Shown here: positions 1 to 3,888 of the stretch, in pieces
Numbering within the stretch: position 1 is the first letter of the stretch
How the letters are laid out: each line of letters begins with the position of its first letter
NCBI GenBank assembly: GCA_019414325.1
Contig: DXMG01000053.1
Coordinates: forward strand, 1-7,038
Direction of reading: 5' to 3'
Length of the DNA: 7,038 bases
From: Collinsella sp.
Lineage (GTDB): Bacteria; Actinomycetota; Coriobacteriia; Coriobacteriales; Coriobacteriaceae
Notes under the pieces: model-generated
Databases searched by the model: none
What the model was told of the DNA's origin: nothing
Seen by the model: only the letters and a program-made list of their open reading frames with translations
Translations under genes and position numbers: made by a program

Positions 1-55
1 TGCAGCAGGGGCTCTCAATGTTTTTATGTCCTGCTCATATCGTCTCTGCCGGCAG

Positions 56-129
56 TTGGGGACACTCCTTCAGACTAGTCATTGGGGACGTTCTTAAATG
101 ACTAGTCGAACAAGAACGTCCCCAATGAC
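56..129. repeat. Composite intergenic repeat with perfect 18-bp inverted repeat
   Basis: The arms at 78-95 and 112-129 are exact reverse complements over 18 bases and enclose a 16-base loop (96-111). The octamer GACTAGTC, itself a palindrome, occurs at 73-80 overlapping the left arm and again at 100-107 inside the loop. TTGGGGAC occurs at 56-63 and 82-89 and inverted at 118-125. The long perfect stem would fold strongly as RNA or single-stranded DNA on either strand. There is no T-tract, so it is not a canonical terminator. The architecture resembles REP/BIME-type dispersed palindromes; I recall similar GGGGAC repeats in Collinsella-like genomes, but copy number cannot be tested here. Confidence 0.75.
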
Positions 130-153
130 GAGGCGGGGGAGGCGTGCGACAAT
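125..153 (+). promoter_or_regulatory. Possible sigma-70 promoter for rlmA
   Basis: A -35-like ATGACG (125-130) and a -10-like GACAAT (148-153) are separated by 17 bases, each matching consensus at 4 of 6 positions. Transcription would begin near 160, leaving a leader of about 30 bases. The -35 element overlaps the last bases of the inverted repeat, so the repeat could influence rlmA expression. The match is modest and there is no independent support. Confidence 0.3.
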
Positions 154-188
154 GGTGGGCGTTGTGTTGTTCGCGCTAAGGAGTTGCC

Positions 189-1004
189 ATGTTGTTGTGT
201 CCCGTTTGCCATAAGCCATTGGTGGACGACGAGCGCGGTGCTGCATGCGCGGGCGGACATCGATTTGACCGTGCGCGCGAGGGCTATCTGTATCTGCTGC
301 GCTCGTCCAAGAGCGGCGACTCCATGGGCGATCCCAAGTCGCAGGCGCGCAGCCGTCGTGACTTTCTGAACCGCGGATACTATGCGCCGTTGCGCGACGC
401 AATGGTCGAGCTGGTGCGCGAGCAGGTGTCTGGGCGTGCAACGTCTGCGAATGGCCCCATGACGCTGCTCGATATTTGCTGCGGCGAGGGCTACTACACC
501 AGTGCCATGGGCGCGGTACCGGGCGTGGATGCTTATGGCTTTGACCTGGGTAAAGAGATGGTGCGCCTTGCCGCCAAGCGCGGCGATGCGACCTACTTCG
601 TGGCCAACATGAAGGATATCCCCGTGGCCGATGGTGCCTTCGATATGGTGACCGAGCTCTTTGCCCCCTTTAACGAGCGCGAGTTTGCCCGCGTGCTGGC
701 ACCCGAGGGCTCTCTCTACACCGTGGTGCCGGGTGCCCGTCATCTCTTTGGGCTCAAGGAGGTGCTCTACGATACGCCGTACCTTAACGACGAGAAGCTG
801 CCGCAGACCACCGAGCTCGAGTTAATCGGAACGCAGCGGGTGACAGCTTCTATCACCCTCCAGACGCAGGCCGATATCGAGGCAGTGTTCCAGATGACGC
901 CCTACTACTACCGCACGCGCCCTGCCGACAAAGAGCGCCTGGCAAACCTGGAAACCCTTCAGACCGATATCGACTTCATCATCGCCGAGTACCGTCACAG
1001 CTAA
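189..1004 (+). CDS. rlmA: 23S rRNA (guanine-N1)-methyltransferase, RlmA family
   Basis: The 271-residue product closely parallels E. coli RlmA(I) (about 269 residues) along its whole length. The N-terminus has a zinc-binding CPVC (C4, C7) with C20 and H24, followed by the HRFDRAREGYLYLL segment that matches HQFDMAKEGYVNLL in E. coli. The Rossmann methyltransferase core has motif I LLDICCGEGYYT at 93-104 and an acidic strand end GFDL at 117-120. Also visible are PGARHLFGLK near 181-190 and QMTPYYYR near 235-242, the family's C-terminal signature. The enzyme uses S-adenosylmethionine to methylate N1 of a guanine in 23S helix 35 near the peptide exit tunnel. Gamma-proteobacterial members modify G745 (RlmAI) and Gram-positive members usually G748 (RlmAII/TlrB, linked to tylosin resistance in combination with other methylation). 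The sequence alone does not tell me which applies. The start is the ATG five bases after AAGGAG (178-183). Flanked by GGGGAC-type repeats on both sides. Confidence 0.93.
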   Translation: MLLCPVCHKPLVDDERGAACAGGHRFDRAREGYLYLLRSSKSGDSMGDPKSQARSRRDFLNRGYYAPLRDAMVELVREQVSGRATSANGPMTLLDICCGEGYYTSAMGAVPGVDAYGFDLGKEMVRLAAKRGDATYFVANMKDIPVADGAFDMVTELFAPFNEREFARVLAPEGSLYTVVPGARHLFGLKEVLYDTPYLNDEKLPQTTELELIGTQRVTASITLQTQADIEAVFQMTPYYYRTRPADKERLANLETLQTDIDFIIAEYRHS

Positions 1005-1010
1005 CACTTA

Positions 1011-1035
1011 CCAAATAGGGACAGGTTTATTTTGG
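1011..1035. repeat. Short GGGACAGG-type intergenic repeat after rlmA
   Basis: CCAAATA (1011-1017) and TATTTTGG (1028-1035) form an imperfect inverted repeat around GGGACAGG, starting six bases after the rlmA stop codon. It is AT-rich compared with its surroundings. From memory, AATAAACCTGTCCC-type sequences recur between genes in several gut bacteria, but only one copy is present here, so calling it a dispersed repeat is inference. It is not the terminator, which follows at 1058. Confidence 0.4.
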
Positions 1036-1057
1036 CAGGTTTTATCTGGGCAAACGT

Positions 1058-1095
1058 AAAGGGCCGACCGCGGAGATGCGCGATCGGCCCTTTTT
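1058..1095. terminator. Bidirectional intrinsic terminator between rlmA and the membrane protein gene
   Basis: AAAGGGCCGA (1058-1067) pairs perfectly with TCGGCCCTTT (1084-1093), and TTTTT (1091-1095) gives the U-tract on the plus strand. Read on the minus strand, the AAA at the left arm supplies a shorter U-tract. It sits between two convergent genes, 54 bases after rlmA and 37 bases beyond the membrane protein stop, so it probably ends both transcripts. Confidence 0.85.
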
Positions 1096-1131
1096 AGTTG
1101 CTTGGCTGCAGAGGTTATGAGAAGCGAGCGC

Positions 1132-1533
1132 TTACAGGCGGTCCTTGTTTTCGGCCTTAACGGCGTGCGCCTGCTGAACAAAGAACAGGTCGTACACCAC
1201 GATGACAAAGGCGCCAAAGTTGATGGCGTCGCCGCCAAACGCGGGAAGCGTGAGCACCGCCTGGGCAAGCGTGGCGACTGCAGCAACGATACCGAGTTTA
1301 AACGCGCCGTCAACCTGCGAAGGCTTGTTGGCACCCTTGATGCCCGCAACGCCCGCGGCAAGATCGATGAGGCCCTTGGCGATAATCACGGCCGCGGCGA
1401 GCATGGCGTTCGATCCGTAGGTGGACTCGAACTTGCCGGTCGCGATGCCGGCGATTCCAATGACGAGACTGGCGATGCCCAGAACAAAATAAATCAGGGC
1501 AAGGATTTTGAGAGTCTTGCGAGTGAAGCTCAT
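1132..1533 (-). CDS. Four-helix integral membrane protein of unknown function
   Basis: The 133-residue product is mostly hydrophobic. Four likely transmembrane segments lie at about 9-32, 43-68, 76-96 and 105-121, with a short charged N-terminus (MSFTRKTLK) and a charged C-terminal tail ending KAENKDRL. Glycine- and alanine-rich helices (for example GIASLVIGIAGIATG) suggest tight helix packing. No catalytic motif is visible and I do not recognise a named family; it resembles small conserved actinobacterial or Firmicutes membrane proteins. The start is chosen at 1533 because AAAGGA (minus strand, 1545-1540) lies six bases upstream. The longer reading frame to 1602 would add 23 non-hydrophobic residues without a ribosome binding site. 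Transcribed convergently to rlmA and alone in its unit. Confidence 0.8.
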   Translation of the reverse strand: MSFTRKTLKILALIYFVLGIASLVIGIAGIATGKFESTYGSNAMLAAAVIIAKGLIDLAAGVAGIKGANKPSQVDGAFKLGIVAAVATLAQAVLTLPAFGGDAINFGAFVIVVYDLFFVQQAHAVKAENKDRL

Positions 1534-1574
1534 GGCTGGTCCTTTCGATACGAGTACGCCAACCTGGCGCGCCC

Positions 1575-1589
1575 TATGTGCTGCACATA
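1575..1589 (-). promoter_or_regulatory. 15-bp palindrome, possible operator in the membrane protein leader
   Basis: TATGTGC and GCACATA are perfect 7-base arms around a single central T. The site lies 41 bases upstream of the membrane protein start. On the minus strand a -10-like TACAAT (1606-1601) would start transcription near 1594, putting the palindrome just after the start point, a common place for a repressor operator. No good -35 accompanies that -10. The regulator is unknown. Confidence 0.4.
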
Positions 1590-1698
1590 TGGTGAAGCAC
1601 ATTGTAGTTCAACGCGGCGATGCATGCGCCTGAAAGCGTCTCTTGCCTGCACGGTTCAACCTTTCAAAAAGGAAAGCTGGACGTAAGTCAAATCGATG

Positions 1699-1719
1699 GC
1701 AGCGCATGCGCGGCGCTGC
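1699..1719 (+). other. GC-rich hairpin upstream of the small membrane protein gene
   Basis: GCAGCGC (1699-1705) and GCGCTGC (1713-1719) are perfect 7-base arms around a 7-base loop. It sits about 30 bases before the ribosome binding site of the 47-residue protein. No T-tract follows, so it is more likely a leader structure or protein site than a terminator. The rest of 1603-1750 shows no gene and no convincing -35/-10 pair. Confidence 0.35.
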
Positions 1720-1760
1720 GATGATGAGGCCATGGTAAGAGCTGGACCGAAGGAGGAGCC

Positions 1761-1904
1761 ATGATGTACGGAGTCAAGCAAGTGGATGAGCCGCGGTCGC
1801 TGGGAAGGCGCATGAGTGATTCTGTGATCGCTGCCGTGTGCACGGTATTGATGGCTGTGCTTTGCATTGGGATGCTGTGGACCATGTCGCATGTGGGACA
1901 ATAA
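1761..1904 (+). CDS. 47-residue single-pass membrane small protein
   Basis: The frame reads from ATG to TAA and follows one of the strongest ribosome binding sites in the window, AAGGAGGA at 1750-1757. The start could be ATG 1761 (first Met) or the adjacent ATG 1764, whose spacing to the site is closer to ideal. The polar, basic N-terminus (PRSLGRRM, about residues 11-18) is followed by one hydrophobic helix at about 22-42 (IAAVCTVLMAVLCIGMLW) and a short tail, MSHVGQ. By the positive-inside rule the N-terminus should face the cytoplasm. Two cysteines (C27, C35) lie in the helix. I do not recognise a family. The gene lies 63 bases before rsmJ in the same direction with no terminator between, so the two may be cotranscribed. 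Composition could produce a chance frame of this length, but the binding site and clean membrane helix argue for a real gene. Confidence 0.62.
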   Translation: MMYGVKQVDEPRSLGRRMSDSVIAAVCTVLMAVLCIGMLWTMSHVGQ

Positions 1905-1956
1905 CGGACGGTTGGGTGCCAACTGAGGTGGCGCTCACGTATTCGTTTTGTTTGCT

Positions 1957-1962
1957 AAGGAG
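1957..1962 (+). promoter_or_regulatory. Ribosome binding site fixing the rsmJ start
   Basis: AAGGAG ends at 1962, five bases before ATG 1968. A GTG at 1962-1964 in the same frame would give two extra residues but overlaps the binding site itself, so ATG 1968 is preferred. Confidence 0.7.
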
Positions 1963-1967
1963 TGTCC

Positions 1968-2672
1968 ATGGGCGTCGTCGATCCCTTTTCTGTTGCTCGG
2001 GCTGCTGGGCTCGAGCTCGTGCGGACGTCCGAGGGCCTTACGCTCACCGACGGCACGATGGAGTTGCGTGCCGATTTTGGCCGCATGCTTCCACGGCTCA
2101 AGCAGGGTCGTCTGCAGCAAGAGCTGTTGGTAAAGGCTGCGCGCACAAAAGGCATCGAACAACCATGGGCGATTGATGCCACAGCAGGCTTTGGCGAGGA
2201 CTCGCTGCTGCTGGCGGCCGCGGGCTTTACCGTCGATCTGTATGAACAGGATTGCGTGATCGCGGCGCTTCTCAAGGATGCCTTGGATCGCGCGACAGAT
2301 GATCCGGCGCTTGCGACAGCCGTGGCACGAATGCGCTTGCATGCGGGCGAGGACAGCATCGCCGGCCTTCGCCATGTAGCTGAGCTGATCGGGCAGGGCG
2401 AGCTCACCGCTCCTGACGTGGTATATCTGGACCCCATGTTTCCCGGGCGCACCAAGAGCGCGGCGGTGAAAAAGAAGTTCCAACTCTTGCATCATCTGGA
2501 ACAGCCGTGTGCCGATGAGGAGACGCTGGTCGAAGCCGCGCTTGCGGTGCACCCGCGTAAGGTCGTTATCAAGCGGCCGGTGAAGGGGCCGCTGCTTGCC
2601 GGCGTTAAGCCGAGCTATCAGCTTGCGGGCAAGGCCGTTCGCTACGATGTTTTGGTGCCGCCGCGCCCGTAG
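1968..2672 (+). CDS. rsmJ: 16S rRNA (guanine1516-N2)-methyltransferase family protein RsmJ
   Basis: The 234-residue product matches the RsmJ (YhiQ) family, which methylates N2 of G1516 in 16S rRNA using S-adenosylmethionine. Motif I is [17 protein letters not shown] at 70-86, equivalent to VDATAGLGRDAFVLASVG in E. coli. Motif IV is [15 protein letters not shown] at 151-165, followed by VKKK at 167-170; E. coli has [20 protein letters not shown]. A C-terminal KVVIKRP at 198-204 matches KRVVVKRP. An acidic LYEQD at 91-95 ends the second strand. It is slightly shorter than E. coli RsmJ (about 250), with the shortening at the N-terminus. Family assignment is strong. The exact target nucleotide in this organism is inferred, since the characterised enzyme is proteobacterial. 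It may be cotranscribed with the small membrane protein upstream and converges with the Cys/His-rich protein downstream. Confidence 0.88.
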   Translation: [234 protein letters not shown]

Positions 2673-2687
2673 CTTGCGTGCGATGGC

Positions 2688-2706
2688 CGGCGCTTCGCCA
2701 GCGCCG
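2688..2706. terminator. Hairpin between convergent rsmJ and Cys/His-rich gene, possible terminator
   Basis: CGGCGCT (2688-2694) and AGCGCCG (2700-2706) are perfect 7-base arms around a 5-base loop, placed in the 48-base gap between two convergent stop codons. There is no T-tract on either strand, so intrinsic termination is uncertain; the position is the main support. Confidence 0.4.
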
Positions 2707-2720
2707 TGCCGATGCGGGGT

Positions 2721-3017
2721 CTATTTCCAGGGGTGCGACGTCAGATGCCATCCGCCGCAGTATTCGCATTTGTAGCAGGCAAGGCCGCGCCGCCCGCGGT
2801 TTTCGCAGTCGGCCATAACTGCCTCGGCCTCGGCGCGCGTGTCGTAACGGTTTTTGCGTTCGCACGACTTGTAGCGCCAGGCTTCATCGCGCTCGGCGTC
2901 TAGTGCGTCGCGGCGCTCGTCTTCGCGCGCAAACAGATCGCTCATATCGCCGCCGGTGGCAGCGCCCAAAAACTCGCTCTTTGCCTTTGACCAGGCGGCT
3001 CGCTTTTTGCTCCCCAT
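2721..3017 (-). CDS. Small Cys/His-rich (zinc-ribbon-like) protein
   Basis: The 98-residue product has a charged N-terminal half (MGSKKRAAWSKAK, then REDERRDALDAERDEAWR near 31-48, likely helical). A compact C-terminal domain follows. It contains KNRYDTRAEAEAVM near 55-68 and ends in CYKCEYCGGWHLTSH, with C81, C84, C87, H91 and H95; C52 and C71 could also contribute. The closely spaced C-x2-C-x2-C-x3-H-x3-H arrangement suggests metal binding. Short proteins combining a KxRY-TxxEA segment with a YxCxYCGGWHLT ending occur widely in actinobacteria and some phages, but I know no demonstrated function. The start is the only ATG giving the full frame. AAGGAG (3026-3021, minus strand) precedes it by only three bases, shorter than usual. 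Single gene, convergent with rsmJ and divergent from the acetyltransferase. Confidence 0.78.
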   Translation of the reverse strand: MGSKKRAAWSKAKSEFLGAATGGDMSDLFAREDERRDALDAERDEAWRYKSCERKNRYDTRAEAEAVMADCENRGRRGLACYKCEYCGGWHLTSHPWK

Positions 3018-3041
3018 CTGCTCCTTGCCCTTTCCAAACGC

Positions 3042-3071
3042 TGGTATGATTGCTCAATCAAAGTGATACCA
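3042..3071 (+). promoter_or_regulatory. Extended -10 promoter within nested inverted repeats, GNAT gene
   Basis: TGGTATGAT (3042-3050) is an extended -10 element (TGN plus TATGAT, 5 of 6 to consensus). The best -35 candidate, TTGCCC at 3025-3030, is only 14 bases upstream, but extended -10 promoters can work with a poor -35. Transcription would start near 3057, giving a leader of about 37 bases. The same stretch is symmetric: GATTG and CAATC (3048-3052, 3055-3059) are nested inside TGGTAT and ATACCA (3042-3047, 3066-3071). This could be a repressor operator covering the start point and may also affect the divergent Cys/His-rich gene. Confidence 0.5.
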
Positions 3072-3093
3072 ATAAACGTGAGGTCGCCGCGTG

Positions 3094-3582
3094 ATGATCA
3101 GAAAAACCCTCGATACCGACATTCCCGCCGTCATGGCTATCTATGACGCGGCCCGCGCTTTTATGCGCGCGCATGGCAACGCCACGCAGTGGCCCGAGGG
3201 CACGCCTTCGGCCGAGCAGCTGGCTGCCGATATCGCCGCTGGTGGCAGCTATGTGTGCGAAGTTGACGGTCACGTGGTAGCGACGTTTGCCTTTTTACCG
3301 GGTCCGGACGAGTGCTATGACGTAATTGAGGACGGTCGGTGGCGCAGCGACACTCCGTACGCCGTGCTGCACCGTGTGGCATCCGACGGCACCGTGCACG
3401 GTATCGCGGCTGCGATGTTCGCCTTTGCCAAAGAGCGTGCCGATCACCTGCGCATCGACACGCATCAGGACAATCTGCCCATGCAGCGTGCGAGCATCAA
3501 GGCGGGATTCGAGCGTGCCGGCATTATCCATGTGTCGGACGGCACGCCGCGTGTTGCGTTCGACTGGCTGCGCGAGGCATAA
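3094..3582 (+). CDS. GNAT family N-acetyltransferase
   Basis: The 162-residue product has the length and order of a single-domain GNAT acetyltransferase, which transfers acetyl from acetyl-CoA to an amine. The N-terminus MIRKTLDTDIPAVMAIYDAAR is the usual first strand and helix. Strands GSYVCEVDGHVVATFAFLPG (51-70) follow. The acetyl-CoA-binding region is VASDGTVHGIAAAMFAFAKE near 95-114, in which the usual Q/R-x-x-G-x-G/A loop is degenerate (HGIA). The C-terminal part is IDTHQDNLPMQRASIKAGFERAG (121-143), where N127 and the KAGF motif are typical. The substrate is unknown; many close relatives are annotated only as acetyltransferases. ATG 3094 is chosen; GTG 3091 directly before it is also possible, with GAGGT at 3080-3084 serving either. 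Single-gene unit with its own promoter and terminator. Confidence 0.87.
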   Translation: MIRKTLDTDIPAVMAIYDAARAFMRAHGNATQWPEGTPSAEQLAADIAAGGSYVCEVDGHVVATFAFLPGPDECYDVIEDGRWRSDTPYAVLHRVASDGTVHGIAAAMFAFAKERADHLRIDTHQDNLPMQRASIKAGFERAGIIHVSDGTPRVAFDWLREA

Positions 3583-3616
3583 GCGCCCAGGCGCATACCA
3601 ACACTCCATCTAAATG

Positions 3617-3644
3617 AAAATGGCCCCGGGTGGGGCCATTTTTT
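3617..3644. terminator. Strong intrinsic terminator after the GNAT gene
   Basis: AAAATGGCCCC (3617-3627) pairs with GGGGCCATTTT (3632-3642) around the loop GGGT, and the T-run extends to 3644. It lies 34 bases past the GNAT stop. The A-run on the left arm could allow termination on the minus strand too. Confidence 0.92.
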
Positions 3645-3888
3645 GGCAAAACGCGTTGTTGTGGGGCTCGCGTCGCTGCCGTTCCAGATGAACCCGGGCA
3701 GACAAAAAGGGGAGGTGCCGGCTTTCGCAAGGCGCGAACCTACGAAAATCGCTGCGCGGCAACGCGGGGCGATGAGCTCGGTCGGGGGATAGGGCCCGCT
3801 TCGCCCGCCGGCCCGTAAATTGTATCATCCAGTGTGGAACGAGAGCGCCCGTTGCCGCGTGCGATGGGCTTGCAATAAGAGGAGAGCC
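3645..3888 (+). other. Long leader/intergenic region before the GTPase gene
   Basis: No convincing gene is present in these 244 bases. A -10-like TATCAT lies at 3823-3828 with only a weak TTCGCC (3800-3805) 17 bases upstream. If used, it would start transcription near 3834 and leave a leader of about 55 bases. GGGCC (3792-3796) and GGCCC (3810-3814) could form a GC-rich hairpin immediately before it. A purine-rich GGGGAGGTG at 3709-3717 resembles a ribosome binding site but has no start codon at proper distance. I recognise no riboswitch or known small RNA. Tet(M)-type genes can be controlled by leader attenuation, but no clear leader peptide and terminator pair is visible. Confidence 0.3.

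Noticed and set aside
4..35. AGCAGG/CCTGCT inverted pair with a T-run in the loop, considered as a terminator
   Set aside because: The arms are only six bases, the loop is 20 bases and the T-run is inside the loop rather than after the stem.
1..78. Open frames reaching the left edge, considered as the tail of an upstream gene
   Set aside because: All three plus frames stay open for only 25 to 32 codons before stopping inside the repeat. Nothing recognisable is encoded, so a real upstream gene cannot be supported.
102..743. 213-codon minus-strand frame opposite rlmA
   Set aside because: Its protein has no recognisable motifs and it overlaps a gene with a full-length family match; its end also runs into the inverted repeat.
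1102..1686. 194-codon plus-strand frame opposite the membrane protein gene
   Set aside because: Composition is charged and low in family-like features, no ribosome binding site is seen, and the opposite strand encodes four coherent membrane helices with a good binding site.
3688..3792. 34-codon frame upstream of the GTPase, considered as a leader peptide
   Set aside because: No ribosome binding site precedes its ATG, and there is no paired attenuator with a T-tract. The basic, Arg-rich sequence looks like chance.
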